NCBI GenBank assembly: GCA_026874595.1 | Contig: CM049308.1 | Span: forward strand, 49,960,124-50,024,123 | Reading direction: 5' to 3' | Source: Sipunculus nudus | Lineage: Eukaryota; Annelida; Sipuncula; Golfingiida; Sipunculidae | Length of the DNA: 64,000 bases | In this document: piece by piece, positions 37,101 to 52,100 of the stretch | Layout: each line of letters begins with the position of its first letter | How positions within the stretch are numbered: position 1 is the first letter of the stretch | Position numbers and translations under genes: made by a program | The notes under the pieces: model-generated | Database searches by the model: none | What the model was told of the DNA's origin: nothing | Seen by the model: only the letters and a program-made list of their open reading frames with translations

Positions 37101-40100
37101 AACTTAATATAAACACAGAGAACTAAATTAACTGTGTCTGCCTAAGGTTTCTCATAAATGTTTATTATTTCTTTAATAATTTATATATATAGCTGTTTGA
37201 ATGAGTAAAAATGTGTTACCCAGTTTGTGTACAAAAATATTGAATATAGAAGTGAGTCTTCTTAAGTAAAAAAACTTTTGGATGTTGTTTGAAATAGTAT
37301 TGTGTATGATGACGTGTAGACATGAAGGAGCAATCTCTGCAGAATTTTGACTGATGATCTGCTCTCATTGTTAGATTGTAGACCTAGAGGAAGGAATCGT
37401 TCAGCTGAAGGAAGACCTGATCCAGGAGAGGACAGAGGCGCGAGAGGAGAAGAAAAGTCTGAAAAAAGCTGTGGTATGTTTGTGTGATCCCATCATATGA
37501 AGCACAGGGAATCAAAATCATCTGGTGTCTCTAAGCAGAGGAACACATTTTTGTATATTAAAAAAGTACTGATTAGATTATTTACCAAAAAATTATCACC
37601 AGAAACAAGTGGACATTTATTTATCATTTGACTGATATGCAATTTCATTGTATTTTTCCACTTACATGTTTTATGTTTTATTTGCAGCTGAAAAGGTATT
37701 TTCTATTTCACTGATTGTTCACTATCAGATATGATGGAGTGGTTTCTTGTTAATTCTAATCGTGATAACAATAGAGATTCATTTAATATCAAACTAGTTT
37801 ATTGCTGCTGTTTATTTTTTAAAAAAATTACACACAGGTTATATTTTAGTCCTAGTTCCCGAAGTGTGGTAGTATTAATTATTCCATATGTCCATATAGT
37901 TTTTTTTTACGGTATTTACTGATAATGTCTATGATTTACGTAAGTTGCTTTGAATTAATGCATATTATTGGTTAGTTACTGGGGAATTTTTGTGCCTCGC
38001 TTCAATGGAACAGGGGACATTGATTTGGGTTTGTCTGCCTGTCTGTCCTTCCGTCAGGTTTTCATTTCTGTGGAATAACTTTCCTAAATACTATCCAATT
38101 TCATTCAAATTTGGATCATTGATTGCTATCATGCATATCGTGGTTGGGATTGGTTTTGGAGTGTCTGTCTGAAAATTTTTTATCACCAGCTCCAAAACAA
38201 ACTAAACATTTTCCCTTTATTACCCAATTCACAACAAAATTAGACATGTTGAGATATCTTCAGGGGACAATGAAAACTACAGCACAGGCACTATGACATG
38301 TGGGGACATCTTCAGGGGAAAATAAAACTAAATCATATTCAGAAGGCAAGCATGAGACAAGAAGGTGTCCTTTATTATTTTTCAGTATGATACTACTGTC
38401 AAAACCAGGGAACAGAAGGAAGTCAATGTGGAGAAGAAAAAGTATGTAAAACACTCCAACAGTCACATTATTGATGTATTCCTACACACACGAAATTTCA
38501 TTTACCCTTCACAAGGAAAATGATATATTATATATGGATATTGATCAGTGGCAAGAATAATGAAAATAGTGTATACAGGCATTGATCAATAAAGTTTAAA
38601 GTTTGAACAATGACGGTAATAAATAAATAAAGTCAGCCAATGAGTTTACAGAAATATTCAAATATGCATGTAAACACAAGGACTCAAGTCCAAATTTAGA
38701 CGAGTACTTTTAAATCTTACCCAATTCAGTTTTTGAGTGCTCTTTTTAGCCTTACACTGGAATAAACAAAGTTTAGTGAGGTATCAAATATTTTATCAGA
38801 TCACTTACAAAGAAGTGGGAGCTTATACAGTTTTGATATGTCCTACATCCTTTCAGAGAGGTGGATGGACTGCATGAGAGACTGATGGACACAGAAGGAA
38901 AATTAGCAGAAATCAGAAAGGTTTGCATGTGTTACTGTATGTTGGTCCATGAACCTTCTAATATCTCAAATTCATTTTACAGTTACACATTATACTATCC
39001 TGTTCAAATCATATGCTGTGCCCATTTGGCTTTTACCAAAGAATAACCCACACTGTAATATAGCACTGAATACACACATTTTCTGTGTGGGTGTAAATCA
39101 TTATTTTGTTAAATATAATATATCATGGAACAGGTAAGTGGATTTTGATGATGTGAAGTAACTGAGATTATCATAGCAACAGGGCATAATAATGTTATCA
39201 TAGCTATCATATATTTCATCATGATTATTTAAAAGGTTTATGTTAGTGCCATGTGTATGTTTCAAGTGTGCTCATTCATATGAACCAAATCATCATTTAT
39301 TGTTGTTTTTTTAGTAATATCTTCTTAAGCCCAGTTTGCTTGTATTTTTAAAAATGTCACCGACTAGTATGATGACCAGTCATAGGACTTTATGCAGGAC
39401 ATTATGAGTCAATGTTATGATTATTATAAAATGCCTGCTCATTTTACAGAGTATCAGGCGTTATGATGCATCCCGGGTGAAACTTGAAAGTCAGGAGAAA
39501 ATGCTGTCTACAACACTGGAATATCAGCTCAAAGTCAACCACAGCCTCCGACAAGAGAGGTAGGTGACTTCTGCTTGATCACAGGGTGTGATTGCTTTAC
39601 TTTAAAATGAGTTATTCCAAAAATGACCTATCTCAGAAAGTTTCAGTAAGACATTGATATATTGCGAAGAGCCATGTATTGTTAGAGTTGCCACAGTTCA
39701 TTTCAGATCTTGATTCACTGGTCCTGAATTTTTTCAAGATATTATTTGCCAAGGATAATTTTAGGTTTCATTAATTTTTAGCTCAGGGACAGCCATGATG
39801 CGGAATCTGTCTGTAACACTACATAGCAGCAGCTTATCCCAGGAATGGCTGGACAGATACTCTCTAAATTTTGTATATAGGTCACAATTAAGTCACAAAC
39901 CATAATTGGTGGCTCCACCTACATTTATCAGTGTGCATTTTTGTGTGTGATGGTCCCATTAGAAATATCTCTTCTGAGTGATATTATGCAGTAAAACTGG
40001 AACTAATTAAACAAACATAAAGTATGTGCATCATCCTAGCATATATTCCTGTCTCCATTCAATTTTTAAAAGTAAGTTTTCCTTTCCTGATTTTTATTCC

Positions 40101-43100
40101 TGATAGCAGACTTATCAAATTGACATTCCTTTCAATATTAAAGGAAATGTATGCCTGAAGTACCTATATTCTATAAGTTTTTTTGTTGAAATGAACTTTT
40201 AAATTTCCAGATGTTCCCTGTATGAAATATAATTATTAAAGCTCTGCCTATATATATTATTTTGGAAAAATTCACAGGTGAGATTTGGGTTCTTGGGCCC
40301 TTGTTGTGGAAAGCAATTTATATGATATCTTATATTGATCCCAGTCAAAAATGTGTCCAGAAGAATTGATTTAAGAATTAATATTGTGATATATAGTCTA
40401 TTGGCAGCCTTCAAGTTTTTTTCATTTTAAGGTGTGATTGTGTGAATATTCAGTTTAGCTGGGTTAACTGACAACAAATGCTGTTTTTCTGTATATACAT
40501 TATTGGTTAACATAAATTTGCCAATTTCAAAACTTTTTTTTTTCATTTTGTTCAGTTTAAAGTTGAACAACTCCATCACACAGGAGCAGGAGGAGTGGAG
40601 GGTTAAGAAAGCAGAGATGGAAGCGAGGCTGAAAGATGTCAGTATTCATCAAACTCAATATTAAATTAAACAGATATATTTAAATGGATTTTTTACCATA
40701 TTCTCTGAGTCGTTTACAGGAATCTGTTGTTGGGTAGTCAGGCATTTCATATTGAGACCAGGCTTGTCATATGATTTATCAATTTTTGTGTTCTGGATAG
40801 AGTTCTTGTACGTTTCTTCCTCTTGGGTACCCTTTTAATTATAGGTTCCCATTCACCTACCTTTTGAAAAAGAATTTATCTGATTTCTGGCTTCCTCTGT
40901 GTATATATAAATGATCTAAGGGTAATTTGGATTGTGAACAGTTCTTAAAAGTCCTTCATAAATGATGTATGATGAACTTGTTTATCAACAACATGTTTGT
41001 AAATACAGCAATGTCGACAGACAGGAAAAACATGTAACCTAAAGTGGTAGGTTACATTAATGCAGAGGTAGAAAGGTCATTTGTTGCAAAACACCATTTG
41101 CAAAGCTGTGGCTTATCTGACTTACTGCCAGATGGCCTTGTTGAATTTGTTTTGATTAATTTGGCGCGCCCCCTTATATGGAGGTTTATGAAGGTCAGAT
41201 AGGTGATTGGGCCCCTTTATTGATATGCAAACCCAAATGACTTCAGACTATTTTCCTCTGTTTTAAATAAATCTGTCAATCTTGTGTAATAGGATTGCCA
41301 AACACTGCTCATGTAGAAACATATTACAAATTCGCATGGAGCACTAGTGTTAATAATCATTTTATACTTGCTTCAGAAGGGACAAACATGTTCAGACCAA
41401 GAGACATTGTATAATAACAATATGTAAATTAATTTCTAAATCCTAAAGAAGGAAAATAATTTTTTTATGTAACTATATGAAATTCTTTTATGCCAGTATT
41501 CAGTAAAAAGATAATCAGCTTTTACAACAAAAGAATTCCTGAATTATTGAAACATTTATTTTCACTGTTACCAGACTATTGAGGACATTGGAAAACAGAA
41601 AAACAGAAATGGTGAACTGGAGATCCGTAAGATGGATCTGGAAATAGGTGAGTTTAAATACTCATTTTTTGCTGACTTAGTTTCAGTCAGATAATTTCTT
41701 TTGTTTTACTGACATTATTTTCTATTAAGAAATTATCACACATATGTTGTCAAATCATGTGATATATGTTTCATGTATCAATGTAATTGATATTGGCTGA
41801 CAAAAATTTCATGAACAGATTGATTTTATTCTGTTGTTTATTATTTTTTATGTGATTTCTTAAGTATTCAGCTTCTGACAGTTAAAAAGCTATATTCAGT
41901 TGTATTTCATGAGATAGATGATAAAAATCATTATGATGCAGTTTTTTATCAGTGCTTTTACTGCAGTCACAGTTCTGAGCCAATGTGCAACCTTAGGTAT
42001 TTATTTGTTCCTTAGATCTTACTTACATAAACTGTCCTGATATTTTATCATCACATGTATATGCTTGTGTTACAGATGTCACTGATAAGATGAAGATAAG
42101 AAGATCAGATGCAGAAAGAGTTAAAGAGTCAAACGCTGTGTAAGTAGCATCTTTCCTTCACATACCTAATGCAGTATATTAGTCTGATAAATCATAAAAA
42201 AATATATCAGTGTGGGCTCACTTGACTTGTTGGGATACATGTTTGTTCCTGCTGATGATATGTAAGTACAGTGAAAGCTCAAAATTACAACCACCAAGGG
42301 GACCTATACAGTGCATCATATTTTCAAGGTGGTCATCTATGTGAGGTTTCATATAAAGAGAAAAAAAAATTAGGACTGTGAAAAGTGGTCGTTATTGTGA
42401 GGTGGTCGCTGAACTGAGGTGGTAGTCAGGTGAGGTTTTACTGTATATATGTAGATGTAAGTTGTCTGTGTTTCCTGTAGATCACCTCTCTCCATCCTCC
42501 TCATCTCTCTGCATCCAGCCTAGATAAAACATTCATTGATTAAGGTCTAATCATCGTAAAACAACCTTGGATTAATTTAGTTTTAGAATTCATATTAATA
42601 AAAATTTTAGACACAGTGATGCATATATATTTAGGATCCTGGGAAAATTCTCTATCGGATGAGGTATATTTAAAAAGTGTAACAGTGTCCACTTTGAAAA
42701 TTTAAAACTTGAAATGATTTAAAATAATTTTTTTTTAATTGGATATATCTCAAAATTGGCATAGGGTATGTGTGTGGAAATAGTATCTTTGAAACTACAT
42801 ACAAATATCTCCAGGCGTTTTTTTTGTTATATATTTAAAGTCTTTTTTTCATAATGAAATTTTTAAAAAATGTGTGATGTTTACAATACTTATTTTGTTA
42901 AAATAATGCATTTCTAGTAAACTAAAAAAAATAAAGGAAAAAGAAAAAATTGCATTTTAGAATACTTGTTGATTTACCTATATTCAAAATTTGAAGACTC
43001 TATATTTGACGGTTTTTGAGAAATATGGCTTTGAAGACTGTACAGTCTCCTGAAATACTGTTTTGAGAAAACGGCCAAAAACTGTTTGGGAAGAGAAATT

Positions 43101-46100
43101 TCGTTTTGAGTGGAAAACAGGGATATAAGCGCAAGTGACAGTTGTATTTTTTCACTAAATGTTCCGATGAGAATCAGTTTCAATATATAAATTATAAAAT
43201 TTAATGGTTTATCAATGTTAAAAAAGGGATTTTATTAGGCATCATGACAACTGGAGAACTGTCAAACTAAAGTAGGCGGAGCTTACTGGTCCAAGGGGTC
43301 GGTCATTGGTAATCAGGTCATGGGCTACCAGGCCAGGGCACGCGTCAGGTGTGAAGTGACTGATAAGAACGATCACTCTGTTTCCTCTGCGCTCTCATTC
43401 AAACTACCATATGCCCTAATCCAATTAACAACTTGTCTCTCCCGCTCACAATTATATATGAGACACTACATAGCTAGCAGCAACACATCTCTCTCTCATT
43501 AGATTTATATACACCATTCATATATACCACACACAAATGCACACACCCAATTGCAATAATGAACACAGTACCAGACAAATATATGTAAAACATTTTTTGC
43601 GTATACATAAATAAATATAATATATATTTGTATACATAAATATTCTCCTTTAAAGATTTATACACAGCCTGTACTCAGTATGTACATTCACTTCAGTATA
43701 CATTATACATTCAGTATTTATATTCACGTATGAAAACGTCTATATCGTGTTCATCCATATAGGAAAGCACTATTACTGCGTGCAAGGTCCTCTTGGATGA
43801 CCCATGTTTTGGTTTGCCGCATGTACGACAAATAAGTTGCTTTGGTGCACGAGGGGTTTCTCCGTGAAATCCTCCACTAACGATAAATTTCCTTCACGGC
43901 ATATGGCACAGACTGCTGCGGTAGCCATCAACATAGCAAGCTGGCCGCACTGCCACAGACGGTAGCTGACTGATTCTGGAACTCCAGGTTGTACTGATTC
44001 CATGTTTTCGTCACTTGACGACTCAGAATCGTCATCTCTGTGTAGTTTCGTTACGGACACAGGAACCTTGTGATCAGCTGTATGTGACTGTCTCTCGTTC
44101 AAATAGCGAATTTTATCTTCGCTCATTCTTTTCTTTTTTCTTTGACCCATGACGTTCAGTTTGTGGATAGTGTATATTTTATAAGAAGGAACGATGTATT
44201 CGGTAATTGTTTTGGCGATATAATGATGGACCCTCAGAGAAAATGTTATATTGTATTGCAGGGTCAATATCACAGAAATAACAATCGATAAATTCATATT
44301 TCTGGGTATATTCTTGATGCTAGGACCATTATTGGGTGACACTAACATATTATAGGGCAGTGACAAAGACATTATTCGGCGACTAGAGGAGTACGATGTA
44401 CAGTTTACTTCTGGGTTAGGCGTATAGGGAGACGTGTTTGTATTAATTAGTGCCAATTAGTAAGTGCCAGTAATAAAGATTAGCTCTTTCCCGGCTGACT
44501 GACCGCGGCTTCCCCACGCCTGTCAATCAACCATTTGCCTAACGCCACGACCGCATGGTTAACCAATAGGCAACTGACACGCTGCTAACTCTCGCTGATC
44601 TGACAGTTGGTCCTGTTTGCACCCCATGTGGGGTTGACATCTGAAATAAAATACTTATTTTTCTAACTGATACAATATAACCCCAGGAACGTGTTTTTGT
44701 GAAAAGATAGATATAGCAATCATCTATAAAACCAGATGTTTTTAAGAAAAATGTAATTTTCATGATTTTTGCTGATGATTAGACCTTAAGGATTCATGTT
44801 GAAACACATATTCAGTGGAGCAATGTGTACTTCCTCCAGTGTGTATGCAGATAAAGATTCCAGGGTGCATGGCATTTTTGCTTGTTTATAAGACCAATGG
44901 ACTCTAAAATATGTTGTATGGAATTGCTGCTTCAATTTTTTTTGGAAGGACCAGTTTGGTTAGTGTATGAGCACTAGATCCTCCCTGATGTTGCAATCTG
45001 GCCCTCATTTAATCAAGGTCTCAGGATGTCAGTATGTGTGTATTAATAATGCACATTTTTGTCACAAAGGTATCATTGAATATGGATTGACTTTTGTTGT
45101 TAATGACTGAAACATACTTTTGTCTTGACCCCTCATTTTATAACTTTTGGTCAGATAGTTTGTCTAGGTCTTATTTGTGGCCTTCCACTGTTTTTCATGC
45201 TATAATGATATTTAACAGTGATATTGTACTGTATAGGGAAGGAAAGTCTTGCTTGACAGGCCGCCAGACTTTGCGAGATTGGGTACATGGGTACTTCCAG
45301 TGTAGCTGTGGATGTTGTAACAATACTTTTAATGCTTGCTTTACATGTGCTCAGACGCAAAATGATTGTTGTTATTTGACTGGACCAATAAATAATAATT
45401 TCAATTTATTCTTTGAGATCCTTCCAAGCTACATATGACATGGGGATCATCTAAAACATTAAAGACAGTGATGTTTGTCCAGGGCCGTAGCCGGGGGGGG
45501 GGGGGGGGGTCACGGTGTTGAAAATTTTGAAAAATTGTATATATACTATTTCTACTGTATTCTGGTGAATTTTTTATGTCATTTATTGGTCAATGCTTAC
45601 ATTAAAAAAAATTAAAAACAATAAAACAATTTCTGTCTTGCTGGAAGTCAAAGTTAAGGGTTCATTTTGCCATACGTACATAAAATTCCACCCCCAGCTA
45701 TGGCCCTGTTGTCATAAACTTTCTGTATTACATATTACAGTAAAATTTTTTAAGGACTTTTATAGGGTGGACTTTTTCAATTTAAAGGCACAGACAAACA
45801 TATAAATATATAAGTATATATATATGTGTGTGTGTATCATATTCTTATCTTAATGTTTACTGTATATTTTTTGTTTTTTTTTGTTTGTGAATATATAAAT
45901 AATACATGTAATTAAATATATATATATATATAATATTCATATTTATACACATATTAAATATATATTTATTCTTAAAAAGGGAATGTTATAAATATGATTT
46001 AATAAATATATATATATAATAAATAAATGATAATATATATACTATGTATCAATGTGTGTATGTTTATGAAATATGTATTTCATTTGAGGTATTTACGACT

Positions 46101-49100
46101 TAAATTCAGTAATTTATTATATACATATTACAGGTATATATTATATATCATGTAATATTTTGAACATATTTTATATAAAAAAATAAATATAATATTTATA
46201 ATCATATAAATCATATGCATGGTATATATATATATATATTTATTTATTTATTTGATTTATAAATACTACACTTTTATATACTAGTATACATTGTTTTTAT
46301 AGAATAAAAGCAAAACATATTAAAAAAATATAAATACATCATGCAAACACTTCTGAGCATAAAAAAAAATACGTCATAGCCATGTATAGTCCATATAATT
46401 AATTTAATTTTTAACTTTTTTAATACAAATTTGAGCAAGTGTACAGTTTTATTTATTTATTAGATAATGATAAGAACAATTTTATGCCTTTGGATTTATA
46501 TCTATTTACCTGGTAAAGCTTTATTTTTGGTATTATTAACGTTATTTTAAGTTGTATTACACCTTATAGAAATTTAAGTATATAAAATAATGACGACAAC
46601 ATATGATTCATAAATAACAAATGTACAATTATGTATATATTATTATTATATTATCCGGTATCATAATAAACCTATTATAATTATTATTATTATTATTATG
46701 AATATTATTATTATTATCATTAATGACATTATAATTATTATTATTATTATTATTAGTATACTCATTTGATTTTCTAGTATTACCTAACATACAAACAATG
46801 GATAAATATTACTCATAATGATCAAGCTCATGGTAAATACATGTACTTCTGCTCCAGGTCAATGTACACGTTACATATAACTGCTGGTTTGTTTATGTTA
46901 CTATATTTAGCACAGTCCCTGTATCAAAGTGGGCATGGTTCCTATGAGACTGGAATCTTGCCTTATGAGCCATAAATAATTAAACATTTTGATACATTGT
47001 ATCTTAAAGTTATAATTGTCTCTGTTATTCATGTGGCTGCAGGCTCAAGCAGGCACTGTGTTCTGTGTAAAAGCTGACCAAACCACGTGAAGCGGGGTCC
47101 GCATGACGTATGTTGTGATCAGGTTGTACTCGGAAGTAGTTCCAAAATGGCCTTTTCTTCCTCCATTCAATAGAAATAAGACAAGACTTTCCTTCCCTAT
47201 TCCATGTATGAACTAACATGAACAATTATTATTGAGCTGAAAAGCAACTAAATAAAAATTACAAGGGACATTTTTCAGTTTTTTTAATTATAGATGATGT
47301 ACAATGTGATAAAATCTGATTATGCATGTCAAAATCTTCCACAGCCTCCAGGCTGCCAAAGAATTACTGGCCCGCAGTGCTGAAGAAGTCGGTCGACTGA
47401 GGCAGGAGAACGTGGACATGGAGGTCAGGATAGACCAGCTAGGAGAGACCCATGAGTAAGTTGTTTCTTACAAACATTATAATCATAATTCACCATGCAA
47501 TACCCATGTGAAAATGAAAATTCTTCTAAGCACTTCTTAATGCTGAAGTGCATTGTAGATATTTATCTTATTCTACAATACTACAGATATGTTTGATGAG
47601 AAAAAACACTATGGTTAAATATTAGATTTTAAACCTGAAAGTCCTTTATTCAAGTCCAGAAACCATGCGCCCAGACAGGAAGTTGAAACATTAATCTGGT
47701 CACAGAGATTTACTGTGATGGTATATGTGGAAATCAGACGGCTTCATAATATTATGGCCTCAGTTGTTTACACACCTGTTTGGGGGTATCTGTTTTCCTG
47801 AGTTCATACACTGACTTGCTGTGGTTGTGACATGTGTAACACATTCTGTCCTCCATCCAGTACTAGCCTTCATATCCATGTTCAGACTGAGAGCTTCTAA
47901 CACCAGGAAGCAGGGTACAGGTGATATAGTGAAATCTTAACCCCGCCCACACAGTGCTTTAGGCTGGCATTCTAGGCATTCTTGGAAAATCCAAGGACCT
48001 TGCTTGACACAGTCTCATGGTCTGTGTCTGTGATTTCAGAGCCATAGTGAACACACTGAAGACACAGATAGAAGAATGCCGAGAGCAGCTGGGTAAAGAG
48101 AGGAAAGAAAGGTACTATATTGTAGTTTCTTATTTCTGACGTGTTGTTGTTGTATTTAAATTTGGTGTATGCCATAAGAGATCGATGTCATTGCTGTACC
48201 TGATACATTGTGCCAATGACAATTGCTGCTTGTTGAATAAATATGAGTATAGAATCTAGGTGGCCACAGCCTTTAATAGAACTGCTGGATTTGCTCACTG
48301 CCTTATCTGTGCCATTATGCAAAATTCTTGAATATTTTTCTTTTTGAGGTACAATGTTAAAGTAACTGAGGATAAGTTACCGATTAAGGCTCATGTGTTA
48401 CTATAATCTCATTTTTAAGAAACAAAATAATTTTTCACAAACTGTGGGTAGTGGAAGGTCTGCTGTAGGTATTACAATATTTGATCATTTCTCGCTGCTG
48501 TCTATAATCTGGTTACTTACTTAGATTCAGAATCTTCAGAAACCAGAAATATTTTTCATGCTACATTTGTACATATTTGCAGGATGGACCTTCAGAAGCA
48601 GAGGGATGATGTACAGAAAGATATAGAAGACCATAAAGCTGAGAACAATAAATTCCTGAATGACATGAGCAAGAAGATCAATGAAGGGAAACAGAAACAT
48701 GACAACCTCACTAAAGAGGTCAGTGACCACAGCCAGATGGCGCCACTGAATGTACTCACCCTCAATATTACAATCATATAACACTGTCTCTGTTTAGTTT
48801 ACATAAAGACCCAAATAACTCATTGTTAACCCAGCTCAGCTGAGCTGTAGTGGTTGGTCAAAGACCATGTCCATCTGTCTGTCCGTCCGTTTGTTAAACT
48901 GGCAAGTTTTGACACCATATGACCTAAAAATCAGAAATTCAATATAAAGTCCAATATCCCAAAGTTTTCCTATCAAACCCAAATCTGGGTCACTGCAACT
49001 TCGTTTGTTCAAGAAATGAAGCAAAAACCTCAAATATTTCATTAAAAACATTTCAAGGCTGCCTTATATCAAAACAACTTGCGGTATTTTGTTCTTATTC

Positions 49101-52100
49101 TGGTTAAATAGTCATTTCCATATATTTCCAGTATACATGCCAGAAATCAAGTCAGTTTTGTGTATTTTGTAGAAGTTATGGACAGGAACATAATTTACTT
49201 AGTCAAAACAGTAGGGAAGATATTTACTCTCCTTATGTCAGCTGTTGATGCTAGAGAGTTATTTAGCTTAGATGACTTAAATTATGTCTGTCTTTCTGTC
49301 CGTCCATCTGTCTGTCTGTTAAAAGGGCACAAATCGTAACAGCTAGACCTAGAAACTTCTAACTGAAAACCCATGGAGGTCTATAAAAAATCTCCTTGGA
49401 AACCTGAAATAAAGTCACTGTGACTATGTCCTCCGAGCTATGGGGCTTGAAAGCATCCCTCAGAATAATTAAAAATTTGAGACTAAGCTTCAGTATCTGA
49501 ATAACTAATACATTGATTGCCATGATTCTTTCCATGCATATTGATCTTGGAGTGTTCCATCATTTCCTGAAGACTGGTGGCACCACCAGTACTTTTTCTA
49601 ATTTTTATAGAACCTGTGAGCTTATGCGATGGTGTGGCGTCGTCCGGCGTCGTCCGGCGTCTGAACGTTAACCCATACTATCTTGAAAAGGGCAAGAGCT
49701 AGCATCACAAAATTTTATGCAAAAAATTTGTCATCTAAAAAACTCTATAGGATTTTGCTTATTTTTGGCTAACTGCATTTCCTTAGATTTTATAAGGAAA
49801 AAGCTAAAAAAGGTTTAAAAATCTTCTTCTCCGAAACTGTTCAGCCAAATTGTCCAATATTTCAGAAAAATGATTCTTGGAACAACCTCTCTCAAGTTTG
49901 TTTGAAAAGTTTAAGTGCGGTGATTTTTGGCCGAGTTACAGGAAGTTGAACTTAGTTATCTGTCCAAAAAAGCATACTAAAATTACAGTCTCAGAAACGG
50001 CTGGAGCTATCATGACCAAACTTTATGCCAATATTGGTCACATGAGTTTTATCAGAAATTGAGGTATTGGTGGCGCCACCTGCATTGGCCTTTTTTGTAC
50101 GGGGGTCATCAGTGCTCATATCATACTGGGGGCTACAAAAAACTTCTCTGAAATCATATGGCCAAATTGTTTAATATCGCACAAAAATGATCCTAGGGTA
50201 GTGCTTTCTCAAGTTTGTTCAAATGGTCTCAGTTCAGTGACTTTTGGCTGAGTTATGGGAAGCTGAATTTAGTCATATCCATAACAGCCCATTTTAGCTC
50301 AGTGGCTACAAAGATCTTCTTCTCGAAAACCACTGGGCCAAATTCTTAGTTCTCACACATTAATTATCCTTAGATGTTGATAATTCAAATTTGTTCAAAT
50401 GGTTTTGGTTCAGTGATTTTTTGCTGAGTTATGGGAAGCTTAACTTAGCCATTTTGCTGTATTTTCCCATAAGAGTTATAAACCTGCAAAACGTTTTTTG
50501 ACTGACGCCACTGAGGCCAATTTGTTTTATATTTTACAAGAATAATCCCCTGAATAATTCTTATACTAATTGTCTTTCATGGTTCCAAAGAATGAATTTT
50601 GGCTGAATTATAAAGATTTAATTGAGTCATTTTACCATATATGTTAGCTGTGTGAAGCAGATACATCCAGCCTGGCACCATTTTATCAGCATCCATTACA
50701 TCATGCATCTAGACATTTAGATTTCAGGTTTTCTATGATTAATATTGACAAGAATGTTTTTTAAAAGCTTTAAAAAAATGTAGATTTATGATTTTAGATA
50801 TTCCTCATGCCAGGCAATGTTTACAGTCACATATATACAGCTTTCTGTGGGTATATAAAGACGGCTGTACATGGATAATATATAATTGGTATCCATACTC
50901 AACTTAATTCAAGATTTTGCCATCAGTGAGATGTATCTGTATTATAATTGTATCGCCAGACATAGTCTGGAGATACTATGGTCTAGGCACCGCCGCCGCA
51001 GAGATTTCTTTTGGACACAATAACTCAAAAAATATTTCACGGATCTTTACCAAACTTGGTATATGTATAGATATGGGTGAGAGGACGACGCCTATTTAAA
51101 ATGAGGTCATGACCTCAACTAGGAGAGTGACTTTGACCTTGAATAAGTTCAATTTTGGGGAAAATCACACAAATTCATAAATATCTCAAGAAAACTTGCA
51201 TGGATTGATCCCAAAATCAAGTTGATCGAAGATCATGGATAGGGTTGTCATGTTCCAGAAACTGGTGGCGCCACCTATTATTCTTTACTTGTTTTCATGC
51301 CGTTTAATATCCCCAAAATAGCTACTTGACAGTACTGTGAGCATTATAAGTCAAAAACTAATGGACAGATTTCTTTCATATTATGCAAATACATAGATAT
51401 GGGTTATGGGATGATGTTTATTTAAATTGGGGTCATGACCTTTCCTATGAGAGTGGCCTTGACCTTGAATATTGCCATATATGGTGAAAATCACACAAAA
51501 TCATTAATTTCTCAATAAGGGATGCATGCATTGGTCCAAAAATCAACTTGACTGAAGATCTTGGATAGTGATGTCATGTACCGGAAACAGGTGGCGCCAC
51601 CTTTATTCTTTTACTTGTTTTCGTGCCGTTTAATACCCCATCATTGCCACTTAACAGTACATTTATAACCTGTGAGCATTATAAGTCAAAAACTAATGGA
51701 CAGATTTCTTTCATATTATGCATATACATAGACATGGGTTATGGGATGATGTATATATAAATTGGGGTCATGACCTTTCCTATTAGAGTGGCCTTGACCT
51801 TGAATATTGCCATATATGGTGAAAATTACACAAAATCATTAATATCTCAATAAGGGATGCATGCATTGGTCCAAAAATCAACATGTTCGAAGATCTTGGA
51901 AAGTATTGTCATGTACCAGAAACAGGTGGCGCCACCTGTTATTCTTTTACTTGTTTTGTGCCGTTTAATACCCCATCATTGCCATTTATCAGTACTGTGA
52001 GCATTATAAGTCAAAAACTAATGGACAAATTTCTTTCATATTATGCATATACATGGATATGGGTTATAGGATAATGTTTACTTGAATAGGGGTCATGACC

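Noticed and set aside
37688-37695. 8-base micro-exon CTGAAAAG between TTTGCAG and GTATTT in CCDC175 intron 7
   Set aside because: Exons 7 and 8 join perfectly in phase 0; an extra 8 bases would break the frame.
44151-44456. N-terminal half of the 227-residue minus-strand frame
   Set aside because: No resemblance to a domain; an internal ATG at 44,150 begins the only recognisable part.
45094-45438. 114-residue Cys-rich frame (FQCSCGCCNNTFNACFTCAQ)
   Set aside because: No family recognised, no splice signals or conserved start; probably chance, though noted under the 19-base inverted pair.
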